38,461 bases of DNA. It comes from a bacterium (GTDB lineage: Bacteria > Pseudomonadota > Alphaproteobacteria > Rhizobiales > JAKIUO01). This document shows, piece after piece, positions 17,667 to 26,749 of this stretch (position 1 is its first letter; each line of letters starts with the position of its first letter). The notes under the pieces are model-generated. The model did no database searches. It was not told the origin of the DNA and was given only the letters and a program-made list of their open reading frames with translations. The DNA lies in NCBI GenBank assembly GCA_024228495.1, contig JAAETJ010001201.1, forward strand, positions 1 through 38,461. Direction: 5' to 3'. A program made the position numbers and the translations under genes.

Positions 17667-17829
17667 GGTGCGCTATCCTTTTTCTTGATTGTCTAAACAC
17701 CATTTGCGGAGCTGTCCAATATTCTGGCATCACTTGCCTGCCTGATCGTCTCTATCTATATATACCAAGATTTGAAAATTTGGTTTTGCTGTTTTTTGCA
17801 GCTCCAAAAAACTTTTGACAGGAGCCTGC

Positions 17830-19695
17830 ATGGCCAAGGGAGCGGCGCGCGCCACTTTTGAGAACAAGAAAATTGACGAGGTGGCTGTCCTGCGTGATTT
17901 GCTGCCTTATATCTGGCCCGCTGACCGGCGTGATTTGCGTATTCGCGTGGCTCTCGCCTTTGTTTCATTGATCATCGCCAAAGTGATCACTGTAGCAACG
18001 CCAATCGCCTACAAGGGCGCGGTCGATCTATTGACCGGGCAGGGCGGTGATCCAGCGGTAGTGGTGTCGACAACGGCGCTGCTTGCGACCCCCGTTATGC
18101 TTATCCTGGCCTATGGGTTGGGGCGGATCATGATGATTATCTTCAATCAGATCCGTGATGTGTTGTTCGTCAATGCGGGCCAGCATGCCGTACGGTCCTT
18201 GTCGAACCGCGCTTTTTCCCATACTCACAAATTATCGCTGCGCTATCATCTGGAGCGCCAGACTGGTGGCCATGCGCGTGCCATTGAACGGGGCGTTGAC
18301 GCCGTGGAGCTGATCATCCGCATGGGCTTGCTTAACTCGATTCCAACGCTGGTGGAATTCGGGCTGATCGCGGTGGTGCTGTCATGGTATATAGGCTGGG
18401 AGTTCGTGGTAGTCGTCGCGTTGACGATTTTGATCTATATCTGGTTCACCATTCGGGCCAGCGAGTGGCGTGTCAGTATAATTCGTGAGCTTACAAAGGC
18501 TGACAATGAAGCGGGGACCAAGGCGGTTGATAGCTTACTCAACTACGAAACCGTCAAATATTTTGGCAATGAAAAGCTCGAGCAAAATCGCTATGATCAA
18601 TCGCGCGAGCAATATGAGGCGGCTGCCATCAAGACCCATTATTCGCTTGGCATGCTGAATGCTGGTCAGGCGCTTATTTTCACCGCCGGGCTGACCATTT
18701 GCATGTTGATTGCCGGGTCGCGGGTGGCGGCGGGTCAGTTTACGATCGGCGACTTTGTGATGATCAATGCTTTGTTGATCCAGCTCTATCAACCCCTGCA
18801 TCTGATGGGGACGATCTATCGGGCTATTCGTCAATCTCTGGTGGACCTCGAAAACCTGTTCGGTATTTTAAATACCAAACCGGAGATCATTGATGTTCCC
18901 GGTACCAAAGCCCTCAAAGTCGACACAGGTCACATCCGTTTTGAAGGCGTCGATTTTGCTTATGAAGTGGAACGCCCCATCATCAAGGATGTGAGCTTTG
19001 ACGTGCCAGCCGGGCAGATGGTGGCCATTGTTGGCCCATCGGGGGCGGGAAAATCCACCATATCGCGATTGCTGTTTCGTTTCTATGAACCGCTTGGCGG
19101 AGCGATCAAAGTGGATGGGCAGGATATAGCGGAAGTGACGCAGGCAAGTTTGCGTAAAGCTATTGGCGTGGTGCCGCAAGACACAGTTTTGTTCAATGAT
19201 ACGATCTATTACAATATTGCCTATGGTAATCCTGATGCGTCTCGTGATGAGATCATCGCCGCTGCGAAAATGGCCCATATACATGAGTTTATTCTAGACC
19301 TGCCAAAGGGCTATGACAGTCTTGTCGGGGAACGTGGGCTGAAATTATCGGGAGGAGAAAAGCAGCGTGTTGCCATTGCCCGCACGATCTTGAAGGCACC
19401 GCCCATCTTGATGCTGGATGAAGCAACCAGCGCGCTTGACAGCTATACGGAAAAAGAAATTCAAGCAGCGCTTGATGAAGTTGCCCACAATCGCACGACA
19501 CTCGTAATTGCCCATCGTCTGTCGACCATCATCCATGCAGATAATATTATCGTGCTCGAAAAGGGCCGCATCGCGGAGCAAGGCAATCATGGCGAGCTGT
19601 TGAAGAAAGAAGGGCTCTATGCCGGTTTATGGGCTCGTCAGCGTGAAGCCGATGAAGCGCGACAAAAACTCGCCTATGTCCTGGAAGAAGAGTAA
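17830..19695 (+). CDS. Atm1-type ABC half-exporter
   Basis: A 621-aa half-transporter, six-helix ABC transmembrane domain (~35-330) fused to a nucleotide-binding domain. The ATG at 17830 has GGAG five bases ahead; the TTG at 17815 is rejected. RYHLERQTGGHARAIERG in the intracellular loop region is typical of the Atm1/HMT1 group, which exports glutathione-linked sulfur or metal species. The NBD shows Walker A GPSGAGKST (402-410), signature LSGGEKQR (506-513) and Walker B ILMLDEATSALD (~526-537). Expected to act as a homodimer in the inner membrane. With Mrp and sulfur-carrier genes nearby, a thiol or Fe-S related role is plausible. Confidence 0.92.
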   Translation: MAKGAARATFENKKIDEVAVLRDLLPYIWPADRRDLRIRVALAFVSLIIAKVITVATPIAYKGAVDLLTGQGGDPAVVVSTTALLATPVMLILAYGLGRIMMIIFNQIRDVLFVNAGQHAVRSLSNRAFSHTHKLSLRYHLERQTGGHARAIERGVDAVELIIRMGLLNSIPTLVEFGLIAVVLSWYIGWEFVVVVALTILIYIWFTIRASEWRVSIIRELTKADNEAGTKAVDSLLNYETVKYFGNEKLEQNRYDQSREQYEAAAIKTHYSLGMLNAGQALIFTAGLTICMLIAGSRVAAGQFTIGDFVMINALLIQLYQPLHLMGTIYRAIRQSLVDLENLFGILNTKPEIIDVPGTKALKVDTGHIRFEGVDFAYEVERPIIKDVSFDVPAGQMVAIVGPSGAGKSTISRLLFRFYEPLGGAIKVDGQDIAEVTQASLRKAIGVVPQDTVLFNDTIYYNIAYGNPDASRDEIIAAAKMAHIHEFILDLPKGYDSLVGERGLKLSGGEKQRVAIARTILKAPPILMLDEATSALDSYTEKEIQAALDEVAHNRTTLVIAHRLSTIIHADNIIVLEKGRIAEQGNHGELLKKEGLYAGLWARQREADEARQKLAYVLEEE

Positions 19696-19826
19696 GGACA
19701 GCAGCAGAAACAAACGTCACGTTTAGCTTGTTTTTTTGTCCGTTAGTATGGGTTTTTTTGCCTAGCCGACAAGTAAAAATCTGGCGCTAACCGACCCGTT
19801 TTTTTCGACGGCGGCCCCAAATGACA

Positions 19827-19854
19827 AAGCCCGCTATTTGACATAGCGGGTTTT
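19827..19854. terminator. Bidirectional intrinsic terminator
   Basis: CCCGCTAT (19830-19837) pairs with ATAGCGGG (19843-19850) around TTGAC, flanked by AAAG on one side and TTTT on the other. It lies between the convergent ABC exporter and the 528-aa gene, close to the stop of the latter, and could serve both. Confidence 0.85.
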
Positions 19855-19885
19855 GCAGATTGTTACTTGGGCATATTCGGTTGGA

Positions 19886-21472
19886 TTAGTCTTCGACAAA
19901 CAAGATAATGGAAACAGCCTGTTTGATGGCTTTTTGGGACTGGCTGACTATGCCATCTAGAATAACTGGCAATGTGACTTTGTAATTCTTGCCGATATAT
20001 TCCTGCAAGAAAGCGCCACGCAAGTTAGGTAGATCATCATTGGTGATCGCGGGGCCATGGCGGCGGCCAACAGCTGCAGGGCCATATGTTCCGCCAGAGT
20101 TTTCCAGAACGGTTACATTAGAATAGTCAAAACCACCGGCCATTTTGCCATTATAACGACCTGCGCTGGCTTTGCCCTGCACATAGATCTGGTAATTACG
20201 CTTGCCGTCAAATACGCCCCGGATATCGGAGATCACCCGGTCAAGCGACTGTTTGAAGGCGCCATCATTGACAATTTTGCTATAGCTGGCGCTGGCAAAT
20301 TTATAGGCCTTGCCATCTGCTGGATTTCGCAGGGTGATATTGTAATAGAGGCCACGTTTGCCGTTGACCAGTTCAGATTGGTTCCTTTTGACCATATTAT
20401 AATCGCCAGAGGTCAGCCGTAGTTCGGTTTCGTCCGAATTATATTTTTGCATCATGGCAAGCGGCGTCGCGCGCTTTTCGACGATAGTGCGCGTGGTAAG
20501 CTCGGGAGTCGCTGGGGCAGGCTGACTGCTCATTGCTTTCAATTCAGCCTCTAGAGACGCGATTTTGGCGCTCTGAACTTCGCTGTCATTTCTATAGGCT
20601 TTTAGCAAGCCCGTAACGCGGCCATTTTCAATGTCTGTATTTTCTTTTTCTGACGTCAGGCTGTCGATGCGCGCTGTGAGCCTTGATGTGTCATCATTGC
20701 CTGCAGCCTCGCTGGCGCTAAGTTGTCCGCGAAGCCCACTGATAACGCCTTGCAACCTTGTTACTTCTCCTTCATTGCCGGATCGGCAGTCATTGATATC
20801 ATCTTCTAGCTCGGCATATCTCAACGCGCCTGTTTCGACTTCTCCTGTGAGCCTTTCGATGATGGTATTGCGTGAAGCAAGTTTTGAGGTAAAGCCATCA
20901 TTTTTAGCTTGTAGACTGGTGATATTGTCCTGCATACCATCAAAGCTGGCGACTTCTGGTTGCCAGACAAACCAGCTGGCAAGGCCAAGTGTGAGACCCG
21001 AGACCAGGGTGAGAAAGCCAAAGCCGCGCGGGCGGCCTTTTTTTTCATCGACAAGAGGATGGCGGCGGGTCATTTGGGCAATACCCAAAAGGCTGATCAC
21101 GCCAGCCATAGGTAGAAGTGTCCACAAGATCCATTTGAACTCACTGGCGCCTGGAGCCATGCTGGAATTCCAGACCAACCATGCAAGCCCGCCAATAAAT
21201 AACAAGGAAAGCAGCGCCCAAGGCCAGAAACCCCGACCCCGATGTTTGGATTGATCATGATACTCAGAGTGATTGTTTGTAACTCTACCGGATGAGGCAA
21301 TTACAGGGTCGTCCGTTACGCTTGACGGTGTTTCGCCATGGTTCTCGGTTTTATTGATGCCCTGTTGTTTCTCACGGCGCATCCATCCAACGATGCTCAT
21401 AAGCGCAAAAACTGCTATAATTCCTGCTATCGCCCAAAATAGCCAATGTCCCATTCCCATAATCATACCCAT
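19886..21472 (-). CDS. Uncharacterised four-TM coiled-coil protein with possible OmpA-like tail
   Basis: Not recognised. A 528-aa protein with GGAGAAG ahead of its ATG. Hydrophobic helices lie near 10-30, 83-102, 114-132 and 151-170. Then comes a heptad-rich coiled coil (~180-318) and a globular C-terminal region (~345-528). That end (IYVQGKASAGRYNGK, LRGAFLQEYIG, ending AIKQAVSIILFVED) has the strand-helix-strand order of an OmpA-like peptidoglycan-binding domain, but the key Asp/Arg residues are not clearly kept, so this is only a suggestion. The even number of helices places both ends on the same side of the membrane. Confidence 0.7.
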   Translation of the reverse strand: MGMIMGMGHWLFWAIAGIIAVFALMSIVGWMRREKQQGINKTENHGETPSSVTDDPVIASSGRVTNNHSEYHDQSKHRGRGFWPWALLSLLFIGGLAWLVWNSSMAPGASEFKWILWTLLPMAGVISLLGIAQMTRRHPLVDEKKGRPRGFGFLTLVSGLTLGLASWFVWQPEVASFDGMQDNITSLQAKNDGFTSKLASRNTIIERLTGEVETGALRYAELEDDINDCRSGNEGEVTRLQGVISGLRGQLSASEAAGNDDTSRLTARIDSLTSEKENTDIENGRVTGLLKAYRNDSEVQSAKIASLEAELKAMSSQPAPATPELTTRTIVEKRATPLAMMQKYNSDETELRLTSGDYNMVKRNQSELVNGKRGLYYNITLRNPADGKAYKFASASYSKIVNDGAFKQSLDRVISDIRGVFDGKRNYQIYVQGKASAGRYNGKMAGGFDYSNVTVLENSGGTYGPAAVGRRHGPAITNDDLPNLRGAFLQEYIGKNYKVTLPVILDGIVSQSQKAIKQAVSIILFVED

Positions 21473-21789
21473 TATTCTTCTCCAATTATGTTTGGTATAA
21501 AACCTTGTTTCAAACCCTCTATCGCGGGATTTTTCGCTTAGTTTATCCCGGCATATATTGTCAAAAAAAGGTATTTCAGTGCTTTTTTTATAGCTATCTG
21601 CTCATGATACTGATGAATAATCAAGTTTGAGGAAAGTTACTCTTTCTGGCTAGGGACGTAATTATGGTAGTGCTTGTCGTTTTGGAGCAATTGCCCTATA
21701 TCGTTATTTCACCAAGAAAAAGTTCGCATGTAGCGGGTTTTACGCGTTTAAAAACGCGATCACAACAATGACCAGTAAGGGAGACCGAT
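21473..21789. promoter_or_regulatory. Divergent promoter region, psd versus the 528-aa gene
   Basis: For psd on the + strand: TTGTCG (21674-21679), a 17-bp spacer, TATATC (21697-21702), about 88 bases before the start. For the minus-strand gene a perfect TTGACA (21564-21559) is present, but its -10 partner is poor. No ORF or structured element was found in the rest. Confidence 0.45.
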
Positions 21790-22503
21790 TTGTCGCAAAA
21801 TGGTTCGGTATTCAATAGTATTATGGGATTTTTTGTTCCCATACATCCAGATGGTCACAAGTTTGTGGCAATCGCCGCGATTGTCGCCGTTTTGGGTTTT
21901 TTGCTCTCAAACGTGCTGGGTCTTTTATTGTTTATCATTGTTGCTTATGTGGCCTACTTTTTTCGCGACCCCGAACGGATTGTGCCGCAGCAGGCCGGAC
22001 TGATCATCGCAGCCGCCGATGGGCGTGTTTCGATGATCGAAGAAATTTCGCCCCCTGAAGAGCTGGGGCTGGGGCCGGATATGCGCTTGAAAGTGTCGAT
22101 TTTTTTGTCGGTGTTTGACGTTCATATCAACCGCGCTCCCGTGTCTGGTGAAATCATCGAGAAGATTTATACGCCGGGCCTGTTTCTAAACGCCGAGCTC
22201 GACAAGGCCAGCGAAGATAATGAGCGCTCCTCGCTGATTATTGAAACCATTGATGGCAAAAAAATTGCCGTTGTGGCCATTGCCGGACTGATAGCACGGC
22301 GGATCATAGGCTTTGTTGAAAAAGGCCAGCGTATTGGGGTTGGCGAGCGTTTTGGCTTGATCCGTTTTGGCTCACGGGTGGACGTCTATCTGCCCCAGGA
22401 TACCATTCCTTTGGTGGCAGTTGGCCAAACAGCTATTGGCGGCGAGACGGTGATTGCTGATCTTGGCCAAAATGATCCGGCACGTGAGACCCGCGCCATA
22501 TAG
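21790..22503 (+). CDS. psd: Phosphatidylserine decarboxylase proenzyme
   Basis: A 237-aa short-form proenzyme that makes phosphatidylethanolamine from phosphatidylserine at the inner membrane. It begins at TTG (21790) after AAGGGAG with a 6-base spacer; the next ATG, 11 codons on, has no ribosome site. YFFRDPERIVP and FLSVFDVHINRAPVSG are family signatures. The self-cleavage site that creates the pyruvoyl group is Gly-Ser in RFGSRVDVYLP (S195), which is the alphaproteobacterial form of the usual LGST. The N-terminal hydrophobic stretch (~25-57) anchors the enzyme. It is followed by pssA after 63 bases, so the two are likely an operon. Confidence 0.95.
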   Translation: MSQNGSVFNSIMGFFVPIHPDGHKFVAIAAIVAVLGFLLSNVLGLLLFIIVAYVAYFFRDPERIVPQQAGLIIAAADGRVSMIEEISPPEELGLGPDMRLKVSIFLSVFDVHINRAPVSGEIIEKIYTPGLFLNAELDKASEDNERSSLIIETIDGKKIAVVAIAGLIARRIIGFVEKGQRIGVGERFGLIRFGSRVDVYLPQDTIPLVAVGQTAIGGETVIADLGQNDPARETRAI

Positions 22504-22566
22504 GTTCGTGCGTTTAAGGTGTTTGGATGATAGGGTTGCTTTGAAACGCAATCTGAAAGGCATGAA

Positions 22567-23466
22567 ATGGCACCATTTACACAATCACGCAAGGCAGGGT
22601 CTCGCATAAGAAAGCGTTTCCCACTCAAGAAGCCTATTCCGGTGCGTCTGCTAATCCCCAATATGATCACGCTTTTGGGCTTAAGTGCTGGCCTCACCGC
22701 CATTCGCATGGGCATTGAGCATCGATATGAGCTGGCTATCGCAATGATTTTCATTGCGGCTATTCTTGATGCGCTTGATGGCCGTGTTGCACGCATGTTG
22801 AAGGCTTCCAGCCGGTTTGGTGCGGAGCTGGACAGCTTGGCCGATTTCGTCAATTTTGGTGTTGCCCCGGCGATCATTATTTTTACCTGGGCTCTTGATG
22901 GATTACGCTCGATTGGCTGGATTGCGGTCTTGATCTATACCTTGTGCGCCGCACTTCGTCTGGCCCGTTTCAATGTGGCGCTGGATGATGAGGAAGCCCC
23001 TAACTGGAAGAAAAACTTCTTCACCGGTATCCCGGCTCCTGCTGCCGCCATTATAGTATTGTTGCCTTTGTATTTCTCGTTTCTGGGCGTGCAGGGAGTT
23101 GAGGTTTTAAAGCCGCTGATATTGCTGCATGTGTTGTTTGTTGGCTTGATGATGGTGTCCAAGGTGCCGACCTTTTCCGGCAAGCTCATTGGCGCCAAGA
23201 TTGACCGCGAATATGTGCTGCCCATGCTGGTCGCCGCGGTGATCCTGGCGGCACTTTTGTTTACTTATAACTGGGCTATGCTGATTATTGTCTCGTTGGC
23301 TTATTTGGCGATCATTCCCTATAGCTATCTGCGCTATCGCGCTCTGGACGCCGGTCATAAACGGCGCCGCAAGGACAAGGGTGGCGAAAAGGCAAAAGGC
23401 AAGGATGCTGATATTGCCAAACTTGATGAGAAGAATATAAGACCCCAGTCCGACAGGCTTCAATAG
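22567..23466 (+). CDS. pssA: CDP-diacylglycerol-serine O-phosphatidyltransferase
   Basis: A 299-aa multi-pass enzyme making phosphatidylserine from CDP-diacylglycerol and serine, the step before Psd. The CDP-alcohol phosphotransferase motif D-G-x2-A-R-x8-G-x3-D-x3-D is intact: DALDGRVARM, then FGAELDSLAD (about residues 67-93). Several hydrophobic helices follow up to ~260. A lysine-rich tail (HKRRRKDKGGEKAKGK) is an extension of the type seen in alphaproteobacterial members. GAAAGG precedes the ATG. Its stop faces the RND gene stop, 43 bases away. Confidence 0.95.
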   Translation: MAPFTQSRKAGSRIRKRFPLKKPIPVRLLIPNMITLLGLSAGLTAIRMGIEHRYELAIAMIFIAAILDALDGRVARMLKASSRFGAELDSLADFVNFGVAPAIIIFTWALDGLRSIGWIAVLIYTLCAALRLARFNVALDDEEAPNWKKNFFTGIPAPAAAIIVLLPLYFSFLGVQGVEVLKPLILLHVLFVGLMMVSKVPTFSGKLIGAKIDREYVLPMLVAAVILAALLFTYNWAMLIIVSLAYLAIIPYSYLRYRALDAGHKRRRKDKGGEKAKGKDADIAKLDEKNIRPQSDRLQ

Positions 23467-23509
23467 CTAAATGATCCGGCTATTTGCAGGTCTCTCAATA
23501 TCGTCGAAT

Positions 23510-26500
23510 TTACTCCGCGGCCTTTGGCATCTCTTGCAAGGGTGGCATTGCATTTGGTTGATCGGCCGATCTCTTGTTGCGTCTTCGTAGCGCTTTTTTG
23601 TGCATAAAGTTACGCTTCAGGATGGTTGGCATGGTGAGTAGTACCGGGGTCAAAATGAGCGTCAATATAGTTGCAAAACCAAGACCGAATATGATCGCCG
23701 TTGAAAGCTGAACCCACCAGATCGAGGTCACCGAACCGAGTTGCACAATCCGGTTGAAAAAGTCGAGATTGATTTGCAGGGCCATGGGGGCCAGACCGCA
23801 TATGGTGGTGATGGTGGTCAGCAATACTGGCCGCAGACGTTGAGCGGACGCGCGCAAGGCGGCATCCACCACCGGCATTTTTAGATCCTTGTGGAAATGA
23901 TTAAAAGTATCGATCAGCACGATGGAGTTGTTTACCACAATCCCGGCCAGCGCCACGACCCCCGTACCTGTCATGATGATCGAGAACAGCTGCCCCGTGA
24001 CCATCATGCCAATCAGTACGCCGACAAGCGATAATACAACGGTAAGCAAGGTGATGGTCGTTTGATAGAAACTGTTGAACTGTGTTACCAGAATGATGAA
24101 CATCATGAACAGCGCGCCGATCATGGCCTTGACCAGAAACTCACCTGATTTTTTTTGATCTTCATCGGCACCCTTGAACACCAGGTCGATATCTGCAGGC
24201 CAGGTTTGCTGTTTTAGCCATTTATCGATCTCGGTTATTTTATCGCCGCCCAATACGCCATTGTCTGCATTTGCCTTTACCAGCATCATGTAGCGGCCAT
24301 CTCTTCGGATGATGGAGCTGACTTTTTGCTGGGCTTTTCTGGTGACAAAATTGGTCAGAGGGACAGGACCGTTTTTGGTCACAACGCGCAATTGATCAAG
24401 CTGGTTGATGGTGCGCTCACCGCGCGGCAGGCGTACTCTGATATCGATTTCATCTTCTGCATCATCGGGGCGATAGGTGCCAATCAACAAACCATTGGTG
24501 ACGAGCTGGATCATCGAGCCAACTGACAAGATATCGGTTCCAAAACGCGCCGCTTCCTTTCGGTCCACGTCGAGCACCCATTCGATGCCGGGTAAGGGGG
24601 TACTGTCTTCGACATCGCGAATGTCGGCGATCTGCTCATCGAAAAATTTGCGCACACGCCGCGTTGTTGCCTCGACTTGCGCAAGGTTGCCACCCGTTAT
24701 TTGCAAACGGATATCCTTGCCGGTCGGCGGGCCTTCTTCTCTTTTGCGAACTTCGACGACGATGCCGGGAAGTCCCGTCACTTTGTTGCGGATCTCTTCG
24801 AGGATGACTTTGCCCTTGCGGCGTAGATTATAGTTGGCAGGTTCCAAAATAAGTTGGCCAATGAGATCTGTTGGGCGGTCGGTGCCGCCGCCATCGAACT
24901 GCGTGCCAGATCCAACAGAGCCAATGGTTGTGAATACGGATTTGAGGCCGCCAACCTGCAGGACGCGTTTTTCAACCTCGATGACGAGATCAAACTTTTC
25001 CTTGGCCGACATATTGCCTCGACCCGACACAAACACGAAGGCCTGTTCAGGTTCGGTATCGACAAAAAACTCAACGCCGGCGGCAAGCTTTTGGAAGCCC
25101 AAAAATATACCAACGACGACCAGTGCACTGGCGAGCAGCACGAGGAAGGGATGTTTTACAAGGCGCGCCAGTAAACGGATATAGGTGCCTGCCATGCCGC
25201 GGATCTTGTCATAGTCAACATGTGATCCCCCTGCCAACTGATTGGCAGATTGAGCATCGTTGTTTGAGATTTTATTGCGTCCCAGCAAGCCGCCAAGCAC
25301 GGGTAAAAAGACCATCGCCGTGAGCAGTGAGGCGGAGAGCACAATAATCACCGTAAACGGCAGATAGGACATGAATTTGCCTGCAACGCCGGGCCACAAG
25401 ATCATGGGCGCGAACGCTACAAGGGTGGTGGCGGTTGAGCTGACAATGGGCCAGAACATGCGATTGGCGGCCAGAATGTAGGCCTCTTTTCGGTGCAGGC
25501 CCTCGGCCACCTTGCGATCAGCATATTCGACGATGACAATCGCCCCGTCTACGAGAATACCAACAGTCAGCACCATGCCGAACATATGCATCATGTTGAG
25601 CGTGTGACCGGCCAGACCAAGGATCAGGAAGCTGACCATGAAGGAGGCGGGGATCGACAGGCCAACAAGCAGCGAAGAGCGCATGCCCAACGCGGCCACA
25701 ACCACGACCATTACGAGGGCGATGGCCGTCATGATTGAGGATTGCAGGGAATTGAGAATTTCGAATACCGATGTTGACTGATCCAGCGCGAAATCGACCT
25801 TGATGGCCTTGGGCCAATTCTTGGTGAAAGCCTCAACCACTTCGCGGACCCTGACGCTGTTTTCAACGACATTGGTGCCAAGGCGCTTGACCACCTGAAT
25901 GGCGATATCGGGTTTGCCGTTAAAGCGTGAATAATTTGTGCGGTCCTTGAACGTGCGCTTGATTTCCGCGACTTCCTTGAGGGTGACGACCCCGTTACTT
26001 GTAGAGACAATCGGCAGGTCATAGACGTCTTGTGCTGTTTCGAACAGGCCAGGTACCTTGACATTAAAGCTGCCCCCGCCACCCGTTTCACCGGCATCCA
26101 TAAAGCCTGCAGTGATCAGCTGATTGTTGCGCACGACGGCATTAACGAGCTGTTCCTGGGAAATATTGTAACTCTCAAGAGCCGTGCGATTGATCACCAC
26201 TTCCAGCAGTTCTTCGCGATGACCAGCAAGATTTGCTTCCAGTACGGTGGGGATCGCTTCAATCTGATCCTTGAGGCGGCGCGCATGGCGATAAAGGGTG
26301 CGTTCTGGTATATCGCCTGAGATCACCACCGCGATGATGGGGGCCAGTGAAAAATTGATTTCATTGACGGTGGGCTCTTTGGCTTCACTTGGCAGCTTGG
26401 AGCGGGCCTGGTCGACTTTTTCGCGCACATCGGTTGAGGCTTCGTCATGATCGATGTCGCTTTTGAACTCAAGCACAATGGCTGCATGACCGGTTGAGGC

Positions 26501-26749
26501 AGTAGTGGTGATCTGCTTCAGGCCATCCAGCCCGCGCAATTCTGTTTCCATGGGCTTGACGAGCAATCGCACAGCATCTTCTGGAGAAATGCCCTCATGG
26601 ACGATAGAGACGTAAAACACCGGCACATCAATGTCGGGGTCAGACTCTTTGGGAATGTTGATATAGGTAAAAATACCGGCGATCACCATGACGATCATCA
26701 TGGTGAGAACTGATCGCGGACGCCGCAATATAGCTTCAAGAGCGTTCAT
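23510..26749 (-). CDS. RND-family efflux transporter inner-membrane subunit
   Basis: A 1079-aa pump protein. ATG at 26749 has GGAG nine bases upstream and gives MNALEAILRRPRSVLTMM; the ATGs at 26779 are earlier but poorer. The HAE/AcrB layout is complete: helix 1, a large periplasmic loop, helices 2-6, a second loop, helices 7-12. The TM4 motif reads GILVDGAIVIVE, so the first Asp is kept and the second, Asp in AcrB, is Gly. TM10-11 has GIVVNNSIVLIDTF. It would be driven by the proton gradient and works with the adaptor gene that overlaps its 5' end by 14 bases. Substrate unknown; no outer-membrane channel gene is linked. Confidence 0.92.
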   Translation of the reverse strand: MNALEAILRRPRSVLTMMIVMVIAGIFTYINIPKESDPDIDVPVFYVSIVHEGISPEDAVRLLVKPMETELRGLDGLKQITTTASTGHAAIVLEFKSDIDHDEASTDVREKVDQARSKLPSEAKEPTVNEINFSLAPIIAVVISGDIPERTLYRHARRLKDQIEAIPTVLEANLAGHREELLEVVINRTALESYNISQEQLVNAVVRNNQLITAGFMDAGETGGGGSFNVKVPGLFETAQDVYDLPIVSTSNGVVTLKEVAEIKRTFKDRTNYSRFNGKPDIAIQVVKRLGTNVVENSVRVREVVEAFTKNWPKAIKVDFALDQSTSVFEILNSLQSSIMTAIALVMVVVVAALGMRSSLLVGLSIPASFMVSFLILGLAGHTLNMMHMFGMVLTVGILVDGAIVIVEYADRKVAEGLHRKEAYILAANRMFWPIVSSTATTLVAFAPMILWPGVAGKFMSYLPFTVIIVLSASLLTAMVFLPVLGGLLGRNKISNNDAQSANQLAGGSHVDYDKIRGMAGTYIRLLARLVKHPFLVLLASALVVVGIFLGFQKLAAGVEFFVDTEPEQAFVFVSGRGNMSAKEKFDLVIEVEKRVLQVGGLKSVFTTIGSVGSGTQFDGGGTDRPTDLIGQLILEPANYNLRRKGKVILEEIRNKVTGLPGIVVEVRKREEGPPTGKDIRLQITGGNLAQVEATTRRVRKFFDEQIADIRDVEDSTPLPGIEWVLDVDRKEAARFGTDILSVGSMIQLVTNGLLIGTYRPDDAEDEIDIRVRLPRGERTINQLDQLRVVTKNGPVPLTNFVTRKAQQKVSSIIRRDGRYMMLVKANADNGVLGGDKITEIDKWLKQQTWPADIDLVFKGADEDQKKSGEFLVKAMIGALFMMFIILVTQFNSFYQTTITLLTVVLSLVGVLIGMMVTGQLFSIIMTGTGVVALAGIVVNNSIVLIDTFNHFHKDLKMPVVDAALRASAQRLRPVLLTTITTICGLAPMALQINLDFFNRIVQLGSVTSIWWVQLSTAIIFGLGFATILTLILTPVLLTMPTILKRNFMHKKALRRRNKRSADQPNAMPPLQEMPKAAE

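Noticed and set aside
20631-21254. 207-codon + strand frame
   Set aside because: Antisense to the 528-aa gene with no ribosome site or recognisable fold.
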